The translations under genes and the position numbers were made by a program. The notes under the pieces are model-generated. The model made no database searches. It was given only the letters and a program-made list of their open reading frames with translations, and was not told the DNA's origin. Of a stretch of 64,000 bases of DNA, positions 10,349 through 22,091 are shown piece after piece. How positions within the stretch are numbered: the first letter of the stretch is position 1; every line of letters begins with the position of its first letter. The DNA lies in assembly GCF_000801105.2 (NCBI RefSeq), contig NC_079518.1, forward strand, positions 21,556,800 through 21,620,799, written 5' to 3'. The stretch comes from Raphanus sativus. Lineage: Eukaryota > Streptophyta > Magnoliopsida > Brassicales > Brassicaceae.

Positions 10349-11828
10349 ATGGTTCATGTGGTGTTTGAGAATTGGTTGTACCTTCAGGTTGGAGTTTTTC
10401 TGTTGATGCAAAGAGAGGAGGAAGGTTACATGGTTTCCAATTAAGCTCCTCTATTGAAGAGTTTCAGAAAATTGTAATTGAGGATTTTGGTTTAAAGGTA
10501 ACGGATGCAGATTTGGAATTGAGTTATCTACGTATTGGATTGATCAATTCATCAGAATGTCCACCAGTGATCATTGCAAACTCACGCCAAGTTCAAAACT
10601 TTCTAGAGTTTTGTAAGAAGCATCTGTCAACTCAATTGTGTGTTACCTATAAAGCCAAGCAAGGAATTTCAAATAAGATCGATACTGATCTTAATAAGAT
10701 GGAAACTGATTCACATGCTGGTGAAGAGAGGAGAAAATCTTTTGACAATGGGAGTCCTTCAAGTAATGTTAAGGAAGCCAAGCATAATGAGAAGAAGAAA
10801 GGGAAGATGAAGCAAGGTCAGGTTGATGGAGATGATTATGATGCTGACAAGCATAACAAGAAGAAGAAAGGAAAGATGAAGCAAGAGGAGGTTGATGGAG
10901 ATGATTATGATGCTGACAATATCATCTCTGAAAAAGAAAACAGAGAAACTTTAGCAAAGAGTTCTTTGCTCGAATTGGTTAAGAAGGGAGATCTTTTCCT
11001 CAACAAAACAGTGTTAAAGGCAATGTTTGAGTTATGTGCAATGAAGCATAACTTTCACTACACAGTTACCAAATCCAATAAATCAGTTTGGTGTATTAGA
11101 TGTGCTGATAAGGTGTGCTATTGGGGTGCCCGAGCAGAGTGTTTGAAGGGCTCTACATATTATATTATTAATAAGTATGTCGGTGAACATTCATGCACAC
11201 TTTCAAACAAATCCAGTGGCGGCAAGACAGCTTCAGCGAAAACAATAGGCAGTCTCATCATGCATAAGTACGAAGGTGTCAAAGAAGGGCCTAAAGCAAA
11301 AGATATTGTTCAGATTATACGTAATGATTATGGATGTGAGATCTCTGATTCTTTAGCATGGGATTCCCGTGAATATGCAATCAATGCTGTCAGAGGTATT
11401 CCAGACGAAAGTTATGGAAAAATACCAAAATATTTGCACATGCTGCAAGAGGCCAATCCAGGTACACATTCCTCTTACGAGACTGACGTTAATGGTATAT
11501 TTAAATATCTATTTATAGCGTTTGGTCAATCGATTAGAGGCTTCACCAAAGTTATGAGACGTGTCATTGTTATAGATGGAACATTCTTGAAGAGTAAATT
11601 TAAAGGGGTGCTACTGGTTGCAACAACTTTAGATGGAAATTCAAATTGTATCCTATTGCATTTGGGATAGTAGACTCTTAGAATCATCAGTCTTGAAAAT
11701 GGTTTATGAGACAATTAAAAGTGGTTGTTGCTGATGATAATGGCTTGACTTTTATTTCAGATAGACAAGGGTCTATAGCGAAGGCAGTTGAGAACGTGTA
11801 TCTGCTAGCGACACATGGTATTGTATTA
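10349..11828 (+). pseudogene. MuDR/MULE transposase, 5' block
   Basis: The likely start is ATG at 10349 (MVHVVFENW). Joining it to the long frame (PSGWSFSVDAKRGGRLH) needs a 1-base shift near 10375. The order is: N-terminal domain to about residue 110; a lysine/aspartate-rich linker with a duplicated KKKGKMKQ-EVDGDDYDAD block; a MuDR zinc-finger-like DNA-binding region (FELCAMKHNF to VGEHSC, conserved C and H); then the start of the MULE catalytic domain with VIVIDGTFLKSKFKGVL, holding a catalytic aspartate. Further 1-base shifts near 11650-11700 break the following GIVDSE-like stretch. The frame stops at the LTR insertion. The protein would cut Mutator ends in the nucleus; this copy is dead. 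Confidence 0.82.
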
Positions 11829-12781
11829 TGTTGGAACTTATTTTTTGACGAGATGGTTTTAGACCATTTTCGGTAAGTTTTCCGGGCGAAGACGTTCGTC
11901 GGATAACTGATTGTTTGACAAACACTGTGAAGTAGTGTATTAATATGTCAAAAACAAAGTTCGTTTGAATAAGAAATGTGGTCTTAAGTCATTGACTTGA
12001 AAAGTTTGTAAACTTGACTATTTGACTATGTTTAAAAACTAGTAAATGTCCTACATAAAATATGAGGTGAGAATCTTTTTATTTATATATGGAGAAGTAT
12101 GAATATACTATAGTATATTGCTGGAAAGATATACCGGTTGAAATGTGTGTGTATCAAACCGAGTTGAACCAAACCTAATTTAGAGTTTTGGGTTGATAAT
12201 TAAAATTGAATTTGTAATTTGATAAATAGACAAATAGTGTAATACCCTAATAATGTTTTGGGTCAAATTCAAATTAATTTTATGATTCAAAAATATCTTT
12301 GCCATTGATTGTAAAAGACGTTACCATTGACTCTCATTATGATCTATTGGTAATTAATTATTTGAGTTAATGTGTACGTTTTTTTTTAAGTTATTGCTTT
12401 TGGAACAAAACATATAAGAAGCACTTCTCCTATATACGGAAGACATACGAACAACTATATGAAAAAAAGAAAAAGTTTTTTCTCCCACTTGAAATATTTA
12501 TGTTATAATTTATTTTTTATTTGTGTCTGAGAGTATAACACAAAATTAGTTTCGTCAGGCTTCTGATAGAGTGACGCAAATTCAGAAGATTGTTTGCAGT
12601 TGTATCCTGAGACTCATTACGTTATCGAACCGTCACACTATGAGACGTATTTTGAGTTAAGTAAACAGATAATATCTCGCATCTGCAGTTATATCATCCT
12701 TTTCTTACTCTTTGGTATACTTTTATATTTTTTTCTTTACAATATTCAGTAATCCGTAGTTTATAAAATACGGTTCTATCA
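11829..12781 (+). repeat. 5' LTR of the 11.8-16.0 kb element
   Basis: TG...CA bounded, 953 bp, closely matching 15034-15989 with scattered substitutions and small indels. A TATATATGGAG promoter-like site lies near 12084. Confidence 0.85.
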
Positions 12782-15033
12782 GTCTTAACTCAAAATATCC
12801 GTTTTTGCTTTGTACTAACCGGACTGATTATTATAAAAAGTTTTTTTTTTGTGTAAGAACAGGTTGATTGATTTCAGAAAAGGTGTTCAAAACGGTTTGG
12901 TATCTATAATTCTCTGTGTTTTGTGAAGTTTATTAATCTTTACACTTACGTCTTTTTTGCAGGATCTGTAAGATTATTTTTTAAAATATTTGTTCTGCAA
13001 ATTGAGTGAACTTTGCATGTGAATTGCTTAGTACTATTGGTTTATCTTTAATCAATATTTTTTTGAAGATTTTCAGGAAGAGGTGATCAACATTTGTTAT
13101 AATCTCTACTTGAACCGAAAAGGGAAGTTGGTTCTATATATTTTATAGAATGTGTTAAGGCTTTAACCATGTTTACCGGTTTGAGTCTCCGTTTTGTGTA
13201 AAGTGAAACTATTTTTTTTGGCATTGATTTTGGTCATGAGAGCATTTCTTAATTGTGGTCAAACACATGCGTTAAGATGATCAAATAATTTATTTGTTCA
13301 AAGTGTGTTACTGCTTTGACTTGGTTAAGATAAATATTTGCTTTAATTACTAAGAATGCCTAACGATTTTTGTTTCATTGTGACAGATTTTTTGTGTAAC
13401 TTAATTTAATTATTAAGTACATGGATGACCGTGAGAAAACAACAAGGAGTCAAATTTAAAAGATATGGTGAAAACATATTGATAAACAATATTTTGATCT
13501 TTTGAGATGAATTTGTATGGATGGAAATAGATTTCATGAGTCGGCGTCCTAAATAAAAGTTGGGAGAGGTCTCCCACATATAAATCATTTGTCATAAGAA
13601 ATAAACTGTCTGTTGATATTGATCAAAACATTTGTATTTCGTCAATACTTAAATGCACCTTCTAAAAGGTTGACCATGCAAAACCAGTGAAAATTTTCAG
13701 ACCAATATGACTAAAACTGACATGTGTATTGTAGTTTCTATAGTCAATATGGCTGAAAATGACCATAGAGAATGGTAATCTTGATGGTACAAATAATATC
13801 ATGTAATGATATGTATATTTGTTAAAAGAAAAAGTATGTTTTGGAAAAATAATTCAAAATATATACAAGTTAGATTTATAAATCAACTTGAGAAAACTAT
13901 AAAATAGTTGTATCTAAAATGTGATTTTCTGAAAATGAAATACATTTTAAAGAAAATTGTAATAATTTTCGAAATTGTTTTTATTATTCATTTAAATCTA
14001 AAGAAGTTGTAGATTAACTTTCTAAACTCTTAAGAGATGTTAAATGTAAATATGCATGTTTTTGAGCTATCTCAAGAAATATGGGGGAAGCTTTGCTTAC
14101 CAAATAAAGTCATTGGCAAGAGGCCAAATGAACTTAGTGATAGTTATCAAACTATGATTTAAAAAAAAACTAGTGTCATACACTCAGTTTTGTGTATAAT
14201 GGTTAATTGTATCTTGAGGAAAAAAAAAAGATGACAAAAATCATTAGACAATTGATCTCGACTAATCTCAATAGATTATGTTCAATGTGATGACAACCGA
14301 GGATCCTGTTATTAAAGGTGTGGCATGAGATCAAATTGTAATATCATCAAAAGGAATGGGTTTAGCCTATGAACTAAGATGAAGTTTGGCGGTAACTCTA
14401 CCTATCAGATTGGAGATCCCAAGAAATAGGTTCAAGGAGACAACTAAGTCAAACTAAATATGCCCAAAGCACCGTAAGACTTCGGTCTATACCCAGTTCC
14501 TAGGATGATTTAACAGTGCTACATGTAAGGAATAGAGGATAAGAATTTGCTTTTAATGATTTGTGCCAATTGTTTTGAGATATTAATGGAGTAATACATG
14601 ATACTCCTCTAAACAAAACTAATGGCAAATCACCTTGTGAGTGTGAAATGGGACCATTTCTAGGAGAATAAAATGGCTATATTCTCTAAAATTCACTCAT
14701 GATTACCAGGAATGTTCACGGCCAAAATGAACACAATAGAAAAATTGGTTTTGTGAGAGAATGAAACTGTGTTTTGGCTATTGTCTAGGTTTACACCAAA
14801 GCCCGGGAGGTTCAAGACATCATGGCCACCTCCTGGCCGAGTAAATCCGATAGCTATTAACAATGACTTGTTCAAGGCTGAAAAATTGCTACCAACTCAT
14901 CATGCAGTGAATTTCTCGTTTGTACTCTCAAAAGTCCTTAGTTGAGTCTTGTTGAGTCTTGTCGAGTCTTGTCTAGGAAGTCAAGTCGTCGAGTCGTCTA
15001 GTGTCTAGAGTCATTTCTATTCATGTGGGGGAT
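12782..15033 (+). other. Interior of LTR element, no intact gag-pol
   Basis: No frame over about 60 codons. Around 14370-14450 a decayed stretch (reading roughly MKFGGNSTYQIGDPKK) looks like the region after the RNase H end of Copia elements. The polypurine tract ends at 15033. Probably a deletion derivative or large non-autonomous element. Confidence 0.5.
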
Positions 15034-15989
15034 TGTTGGAACTCGTTTTTTGACGAGATTCTTTTAGACCATTTTCGGTAAGTTTTCCGGGCGAAGACGT
15101 TCGTCGGATAACTGATTGTTTGACAAACACTGTGAAGTAGTATATTAATATGTTAAAAACAAAGTTCATTTGAATAAGAAATGTGGTCCTATGTCATTGA
15201 CTTGGAAAGTTTGTAAACTTGACTAATTGACTATGTTTAAAAACTAGTAAATGTTCCACATAAAATATGAGGTGAGAATCCTCTTATTTATATATGGAGA
15301 AGTATGAATATACTATAGTATATTGCTGGAAAGATATACCGGTTGAAATGTGTGTGCATCAAACCGAGTTGAACCAAACCTAATTTAGAGTTTTGGGTTC
15401 ATAATTAAAATTGAATTTGTAATTTGATAAATAGACAAATAGTCTAATACCCTAATAATATTTTGGGTCAAATTCAAATTAATTTTATGATTCAAAAATA
15501 TCTTTGCCATTGATTGTAAAAGACGTTACCATTGACTCTCATAATGATCTATTGGTAATTAATTATTTGAGTTAATGTGTACGTTTTTTTCTTCAAGTTA
15601 TTGCTTTTGGAACAAAGCATAGAAGAAGCACTTCTCCTATATACAGAAGACATACGAACAACTATATGAAAAAAGAATTTTTTTGTTTCTCCCACTTGAA
15701 ATAGTTATGTTATAATTTATTTTTTTCTTTATGTCTGAGAGTACAACACAAAATTAGTTTCGTTAGGCTTCTGATAGAGTGACGCAAATTCAGAAATTGT
15801 TTGCAATTGTATCCTGGGACTCATTACGCTATCGAACCGTCGCACTACGGAACATATTTTGAGTTAAGGAAAGAGATAATATCTCGCCTCTGCAGTTGTA
15901 TCATCCTTTTCTTACTCTTTGGTATAGTTTTATCATTTTTTTCTTTACAATATTCAGTAATCCGTAGTTTATAAAACACGGTTCTGTCA
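15034..15989 (+). repeat. 3' LTR of the 11.8-16.0 kb element
   Basis: TG...CA bounded, 956 bp, pairs with 11829-12781. Differences are dispersed, so the insertion is moderately old. Confidence 0.85.
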
Positions 15990-15994
15990 TATTC

Positions 15995-16415
15995 ATCATT
16001 TGTTGAATAATGTGGTAACATATTTCAGAGGAAAGGGATTAGCTGGGTTGGTTTATAAGGCTTCGAAGGCTTATAGAGTTGCTGTTTTTAAGAGAATGTT
16101 AGCTCATGTCTGCAATATCAGTCCAACAATAGGAACCTATCTAATGGAAGCGGATGTGAAAAAATGGGCTAGATGTCAATTTATTGGATTCAGGTATGAC
16201 ATTAGGACAAACAACCCTGCTGAGTCTATAAATTCTGCTTTGCGTTCGCCAAGAGAGTTTCCTGTAATTCATTTGTTGGACAGTATTGTTAGGGTATTTT
16301 TGTGTAGGATCGTTTTAGTACTACGGAACACTAGAAGAGATTGTATAACAGAGTTGTATATCGAGAGCAAAGAGATGTTATTGAGTTATTGATCGGGACT
16401 ACAACGTTTTGGTGG
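15995..16415 (+). pseudogene. MuDR/MULE transposase, 3' block
   Basis: This continues the catalytic domain cut at 11828: HHLLNNVVTYFRGKGLAGLV, YKASKAYRVAVFKRML, then KKWARCQFIGFRYDIRTNNPAESINSALRSPREFP, which is the typical end of the MULE domain. A shift near 16340 separates the last frame from its expected continuation. The SWIM zinc finger is lost because a Gypsy-type LTR begins at 16416. Confidence 0.8.
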
Positions 16416-16832
16416 TGTATGAACCCTAGTTCTAGCCGCCTAAACTCTAATCTCTAAGTCTCGAATAGTCGATCTTAAGTGTTTAAACCTTTATTGGTTA
16501 TTTGAATCTCGTTTGGGTGTTGAACCCGGGTTTGATTCAAATGGTAAGGAATGCTTTGCCACTTGTGCTAGTGGATCCCTTATTCTAGGGTTGGGCTCCC
16601 CTTTTATAGTTGTAGATGTCGGTTTCAAGTAATAGAACTCTTCCATAATCGGAAAAATGGAAGTTTCCCCTTAGGTGGAAAACTTCTATATTGCTCTAAC
16701 GGGTCGGTCCGATCTAGGGGGTCGGACCTAAGGCAGGGGTCGGTCCCTGGTTTCTTCTTGAGCAGAGGTCCGGAAGTCGAGGTCTTATCCGGAAGCTGGA
16801 GAAAACTTATGCCTGGATATTTTTCCCCAATA
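16416..16832 (-). repeat. Probable 3' LTR of the first Tat-like element
   Basis: Starts TGTATGAACC right after the MULE transposase and ends CCCCAATA just before GTTTGCCCC, which is a polypurine tract on the minus strand. This matches the junction layout of the better preserved element at 23685. Its partner LTR is not present, so limits are approximate. Confidence 0.55.
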
Positions 16833-17226
16833 GTTTGCCCCTTATTCCTTGATTTGCTCGTGGAAATCAAGGGATAACATGTGCTTCTTGAGCTTTGGTA
16901 GTTTTCTCCTTGAACGGAGCGTCTCTTGGATACCTCTTCCTCTTGTAGTGAGTCAGGCCGGGACCCTTGATGAGGATTGAAGTAATTTAGCGGGGTTCGA
17001 TCCGTGCTGTAGAATGGATGCCCTATCGTGAAAAAGGAAACAAAGAGAAACCCTAGCCGCTATGCCGATAGCCTTTGACGGCGAGATCTCCTTGACACGG
17101 TTTTTGGAAATTTTCCGGAAAAGGAATATAGGAGATTTTCCGATTTTTCCCTTCCTTTTTCTCTTGATGAACATTTTTGCCGATTTTTCTTTCTCATTTG
17201 GTGGTTAAATGGAAAATCCTTCCAGG

Positions 17227-17235
17227 TATATATAC
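17227..17235 (+). promoter_or_regulatory. TATA-like site upstream of antisense ORF
   Basis: TATATATAC about 65 bp before the ATG at 17300. The homologous ORF in the 23-29 kb element also has a TATA-like site upstream. Confidence 0.4.
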
Positions 17236-17299
17236 GAATGTCCTGGTACTTTTCAATGACATAGATCCGAGTCAGAACCATCACCCTTGCTTAAGAAGA

Positions 17300-18667
17300 A
17301 TGTCGAACGACCAGACCCACTTCGGAGCGATTCCAGCTTCCCATGTCGGTGGTCATGCTAGGCCTCGGTACCTGTTTGGCGATCCCTTCGCCTCGCCTAT
17401 TCTGACTCCAGGAGCGACTTTGAGAGTGGGTAGTGAAGACGCTCCCATGTCTCCCTTGCGGCAGCGTCGCTTTTGTTCTTTTGGTGATGAGGGCGAGGAT
17501 GGTCCGACATCGGACATCAGGCAGGAAGATCTGATAGGGATCCGCAGGAAGTATTCTCTTCCTGACTCGGTGGAACTACGATGTGCGAGTGAATTCGAGC
17601 GTACTCGTGGAGGTTCCGACGAGATAGCCATCTTCGTGGCGTACCTAGAAGCAGGCTTCAGGGGGGACATCCCTTCCATGGTTGCGGAAGTAGCGTCTTA
17701 CTTTGGGGTCTCTCCTTCGCAGTTCACGCCAGCAACGTGGCGTACCCTGATGGCGATTCAAGTGTTGGGTGAATTTCACAGTATTCCCTTCGGACTACCT
17801 GAAATTTTGTACTCCTACTCTTTTTTTCCCTTATCGAACAAGAAAGATTTTTATCAGATCTAGTCTCGCGATGGTGAGCCTTTGGTAGACGAACCTCCTA
17901 GGGGAGTCCGGGGAAGTTTCCCTTCAAACGACTTCTGGAACAAGAGATATGTGTTCATGAAGATTAATGGTGCTTCGCGATACCCTCTCTTTTGGCGATC
18001 CGTTGGTATACCTCTTTTTTATTTTTAAGATAACCTTTGCGTTGCTATCCCACCTTATGTAATGTTTTTGTAGAGATCTTTCGGCCGGTACTCCCTGCTG
18101 GCGAGGTTATGGTGAAGCTGGCAAGGGGCATTCCCAGGCGATACCGTTGGATTCTATTTTTGATGAGCCGAATGTCTTTACGCCATAGTCGTATTTGGGG
18201 TAAGACAGTTCTTCTTTCTCTTAAGCAGTCACTGGATTGGTTCTGACCCTTTGCTCTGCTGATTTTTAGGTGGGATTCCTGGACCTTCAATATCATCGGT
18301 GTATAATGAATATTATAGGGCCAATCTTCAGAGAAGACGGTCTTACGCATCGCCTTCTTTTGTCTTCTCAGTTGCGACTTCCTCGACCCTAAGGAACGCA
18401 GGAAATAACAGATTGTTTGGTCCACGCCGACATGTTTCTCTGCACGAGGAGATCCTCTTCCTTCGTAACCAGCTTCGGGAGGTGATAACTCATCAAGCTT
18501 TGACCGTACAGCGGGCCCGTGAGCAAGCTCGTTGGGAGCTTGTGAAGGAGTGGTTGGAGAGGAATATCAACCGCTGGGGACCTGTTGGAGGACCTGTCCA
18601 AGGTTCGGCGAATGAGAGAGGTGGACTTGATGCTTTTCCTCTGGCACCGCATCACCCGAAGCCCTGA
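17300..18667 (+). pseudogene. Antisense extra ORF of Tat-like element (Transposase_28-like)
   Basis: The start MSNDQTHFGAIPASHVGG at 17300 follows a TATA-like site. Residues about 75-170 (YSLPDSVELRC, then EAGFRGDIPSMVAEVASYFGVSPSQFTPATWRTLMAIQVL) match the pattern of the plant 'putative gypsy type transposon' domain. A second block (FWNKRYVFMKI) and a third (VYNEYYRANLQRRRSY to WELVKEWLERNINRW, helical) lie in other frames, consistent with introns near 18000 and 18200 or with decay. No catalytic residues are recognised, and the role of this ORF is unknown even in well studied elements. It runs opposite to the integrase fragment at 20455-21036. Confidence 0.65.
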
Positions 18668-19040
18668 AGTGTTTTTTCTGTTTATGCTTTATTCTATATT
18701 ATAATCTTTTCCCCCGGGCTTTTGATGATCTTGTAACCGAATAAGGACTTCTGATAGCATAATAATAATACTTATCATTTTCGCCTTTTTCTGTTGTATT
18801 CACTTCTTGGATTCACGCCTTCGTAACTCTCCAGCGCTATCTTCCGATCAGAACGGTTCGTAGGGGTTTTGTGCATAATTTCTTAGGCGGAGTTTTAGGG
18901 TCTGGGATTGGGATCCTCTCGTGGCACCAACAGCTCGGGGGTACAGCCCTTGTCGAACAAGCTTCGTATTTTCAGGATGCAAGAATGTCTAGATAGACTT
19001 GCAGATTTGTTGGAAAGGGTGGATCCTTGAAAGGGCTGAA
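18668..19040. other. Non-coding stretch of the Tat-like element
   Basis: No frame of note; AT-rich 3' flank of the antisense ORF, passing into the minisatellite region. Confidence 0.4.
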
Positions 19041-19720
19041 ACCTTGAGAGGGATGGACCCTTGTAGGAATTGACCCCTCGTGAGGGCTGGACCCTTGTAA
19101 AGGTTGACCCCTTGGACGGATATCAATATCTAGGACCTGGATCCTGTTAGTGAATTGACTGAACCCTGAAATGATTAGAAAAGCGTTAGACCTTGTAATC
19201 CATTATTAAAAACCTGAGTTTTAGATTTGGAATGAAAGATTCTTGCTTGGAACTCTAGAGTTCTAGCTTGGTTTGAACCCTGAGATTCTTGAGCCCTAGA
19301 ACCCGAAAGTTCTTAAGGTCTTGAACCCTGAGGTTCCTTACCTAGGCCCGAAGGCCGTTTTATTGAAGCCGAAGGTTTGCTCATTGAACCCTGAGGTTTC
19401 TGAGTGTGGGGGTTTAATCCTTAGATCCGAGGACCGTGACTAAACCCTATGGATACCTCGAACCCGGAGGTTGATGCTTTTGAACCCTGAGGTTCTTGGC
19501 AAACTCGAAGGTTGGTATTTGGATTCAAAGATCCTTGAACCCTGAGGTTCTTATTGGATCCGAAGATCAGTTAGACCCGAAGGTCCTTGATCAACCCTTG
19601 GGTGATCTTGAATCCGGAGATTCCTTACAGGCCCGGAGGCTGTATTGAACCCTGAGGCTCTTTTATAGACCCGGAGGCGGTGCTGAACCCGGAGGCTCGT
19701 CATAGACACTGAGGCCGTAT
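19040..19720. repeat. Minisatellite of hairpin-forming units in Tat-like element
   Basis: The motif GAACCCTGAGGTTC and variants (GACCCGAAGGTC, GAACCCGGAGG) recur every 25-40 bp, at least fifteen times. Each is a short inverted repeat (GAACC...GGTTC). Tandem repeats near the 3' end are known for Tat-lineage elements. Confidence 0.75.
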
Positions 19721-20454
19721 GCGTTATGGGAGATTTGTGATCGTATTCTGCTCCCCATGGGGAAACCACTATCGATCTGTTATTGAGAAACCACACTCTG
19801 CCACCCGGAGGTATAGGCCACTCTCGTGAATCTCAATGCTACACTCTACCTTTCTGCAGAAAGGTCACGCTCAGACTTACTGTGGTCTGGCGTGGGCCTG
19901 CCCCGCAGAGCGACTTCACACCAGACACACTACTTTCCACGTCTGGATAAGTATTAAGTTTTTGTGCTAACCGGTATTTTCGCACATTTTCTCCCTGCAT
20001 ATCAGCCGTCAGCATCTGATTACAGTACTTTGCAGTGTACGTCATGCCCTCTGCGTGTATTTAGCTCGTAGCGTCTCTAACACATGGTTTGGGTAGCACT
20101 AGTATGGTGGTCTCCACGTAACTTTTGGACTTATAGCCTTTACGCAGGGCCCGAGGTGCAGACAATGTAATAGGGTTGATCAGACCCATTCCTTATATGT
20201 CGTACACCCATGTGAGTAGTCTCACTAGTATATATAGGGTTTGCTGAGATCTAAGATCCCTTAGGACCTGACCTAGCTAGTATGTCCTTTTAAGTACATT
20301 GGAGTTCCTATAACCCCTTTAACCGTAACTAATAATCTATTTTATAAGCTTAGTCCGGAGACGTTATCGCATACATAGGAGTAGGAAACCAGTGTACTTA
20401 AATATATCATAATAATAGTAGTAGTATATAAAGCTTGATCCGGGGACCTTACTT
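19721..20454. other. Non-coding stretch between minisatellite and integrase end
   Basis: Short frames only; no recognised domain. Presumed 3' untranslated part of the Tat-like element. Confidence 0.4.
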
Positions 20455-21036
20455 TTAGAAGTGATAGAATTTGAGGTGCAAGACATTCCAGCAGTTGGGT
20501 TGGATCTTACCGTTGCTGTCTTCCAGCTTATAGGCTCCTACCCTTGCACCTCTATTACCTTATAGGGACCTTCCCATCCAGGAGCGAGTTTTCCGGCTGA
20601 TTTGTCCCTTGTGTGGTCACAGACTCGCCTTAGGACCCAATCCCCTTTCTGGAAGGTTCTGGATCTGACCTTTTTGTTCTAGCTCTTAGTTACTTTCAAC
20701 TGGCAGGACGCATTTCTAAGGCGGGCCGCCTCCCTCTTTTCATCGAGTAGGTCTAGACTCAGGGATATTAACTCATTATTCTCCTCCTGGGAAAGGAATT
20801 CAGAGACCGTGGTCCTTACGTGCACCTCTGTGGGTATCACCGCATCAGCACCATAGACAAAGGAGAAGGGAGTCTCCTGGGTAGCCGTCTTCGGAGTTGT
20901 CCAATAGGCCCAGAGTACTCCGTGTCCCTCTTCTGCCCATCGCCCATGGGTGTTTTCTAGGCGCTTCTTGAGCATGTTCACCACTGTCTTATTAGTGGAT
21001 TCGGCTTGACCGTTAGATTGGGGGTGTCGTGGTGCT
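20455..21036 (-). pseudogene. Gypsy (Tat-like) integrase C-terminal fragment
   Basis: Read on the minus strand: HPQSNGQAE at the truncated start, VNMLKKRLE, WAEEGHGVLWAYWTTPKTATQETPFSFVYGADAVIP (the end of the integrase core), an acidic helix, an in-frame stop near 20679, then KGDWVLRRV and a GPYKV...LEDSNGK segment ending KFYHF-stop at 20455. This is the usual end of Tat-type polyproteins. The catalytic D,D residues are missing: the frame is cut at 21036 by another LTR. Confidence 0.85.
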
Positions 21037-22091
21037 TGTAGATCCTAAAATCTACACTAAGTATTTGATAGTGTTTGAGATGTAAACTGGAAAAGAAAAA
21101 GGATGTGGGCAACAATATCCTCAGAACACAACGATGTAGTCAGGTATGAGTTGACAAAAATGGACTATATTCGAAAGGTCGAATATCATAGAGATATCGG
21201 GAGAAAGAAGATCGTGACTGAACTCGGGATCGAGCTGCCTACGTACCCGTCAAGGGATCAAGTCTAAACGTAGTTCGGTTATAATTATCTCGAAAGAGAT
21301 GTCGATTTCATCGGTCTTGAGAGAGACGTCGGGTTCATCGGTCTCGAGCAAGACGTCGGGTCCTTCGGTCTCGCTGACGGACATTGTTTATGGGTGAGGA
21401 ATGATGAGTTAGGGATCTCGGATTGACTGATCATGATCTTGTAAGATCTGGTTTCATGTGAACAGTCATAGCTCTTGATCAAACATAAAAGTGTCTATAA
21501 CTTAATGTAATGATCATAAAGAGGACATATCTCTGAGTCGATGTTGATGGCTGTATCAAAGGAAGGATTACTCTCAACGCCTCGAGATACCAGTATGTAT
21601 TTGATTAATGGAACATCGATCTATTTATTCGCGGTCTCGAGCTCATGAGTACGAGCTCCTCCTTTATGAGAATGGGGGAAGAGTGGATGTGTGGGTCTTT
21701 TTGTCTGGAGCGTAGTGCTCTTGTTTTTATCCAGTGCAAGATCGGAGAAGGAGAAGATAATTACCAAGATCATCTCCTTGGCTTTTTATAGGATTGGAGG
21801 ACGATTGGTTGTTTGTTACACGTGCTCCACAAGTCTCATTTTGACCCATTATTGTGATCTCATGAAGCCTAGATATTAGGAAATATAAACAAACTCTTTT
21901 GACGTAATCAATCGATAGTGGGAGTGATTTGGTACAAATCTAGGCCCAACGGGCTCTCCGGATCGACGTCGCACTACGAGTTCTTCCAGGACCGTTTAAG
22001 ATTAACCCGAAATAGTCGTTAACCGGTTTTCTTATTCTTTTGGCGGGAGGGATTTAGTGCTAAATCTTGGTGACGGATTTATGGTCCAACA
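21037..22091 (-). repeat. 3' LTR of a third Tat-like element
   Basis: Begins TGTAGATCC exactly where the integrase frame is broken and ends CCAACA, followed by a PPT-like TTTGTCCCCCAG (a polypurine tract on the minus strand). Length is about 1.05 kb. The interior seems to continue to 23144 and resume after 29484, because another element is inserted there. No clearly matching partner LTR was found. Confidence 0.55.
21285..21375. repeat. 27-bp minisatellite in LTR
   Basis: Units reading about TCGGTCTCGAGCAAGACG and variants repeat at a 27-base period, roughly three copies. The same motif recurs at 30780-30890, 32820-32890 and 33175-33365. Confidence 0.7.

Larger units (their letters stand above)
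11829..15989 (+). mobile_element. LTR retrotransposon derivative inserted in the MULE transposase
   Basis: Two direct LTRs of about 955 bp (11829-12781 and 15034-15989) both start TGTTGGAACT and end CA. A purine-rich tract, GTGGGGGAT, lies just before the 3' LTR. The 5-bp flanks are TATTA (11824-11828) and TATTC (15990-15994), one mismatch. They join a transposase frame that makes sense only when the insert is skipped. The 2.25-kb interior has no gag or pol frame of useful length. The tract and LTR start suggest Copia type, but I found no convincing primer-binding site after 12781, so the class is uncertain. Confidence 0.8.
9569..16415 (+). mobile_element. MuDR-like element with transposase, interrupted and 3'-truncated
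   Basis: The left edge GGGGAAATTG resembles the terminus of the preceding Mutator-like element. A MULE transposase reads rightward in two blocks (10349-11828 and 15995-16415) that were once continuous; an LTR element lies between them. The right end is missing because a Tat-like Gypsy LTR begins at 16416 before the SWIM zinc finger would be reached. No right inverted repeat or target duplication could be assigned. Confidence 0.65.
16416..21036 (-). mobile_element. Tat-like Gypsy retrotransposon, truncated
   Basis: Minus-strand orientation is shown by the integrase end at 20455-21036 and a 3' LTR at the left (16416-16832). Between them lie a minisatellite and an antisense (+) ORF with the gypsy-associated Transposase_28 domain, an arrangement known from Tat-lineage elements with an extra antisense ORF near the 3' LTR. 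All of gag, protease, reverse transcriptase and most of integrase are missing, because another LTR starts at 21037. Confidence 0.75.

Noticed and set aside
12782..12800. tRNA primer-binding site after the first LTR
   Set aside because: The bases following the LTR do not match the usual TGG-starting complements; left unassigned.
18045..18655. Minus-strand frames of 88-126 codons
   Set aside because: Shadows of the plus-strand antisense-ORF exons; no domain pattern.
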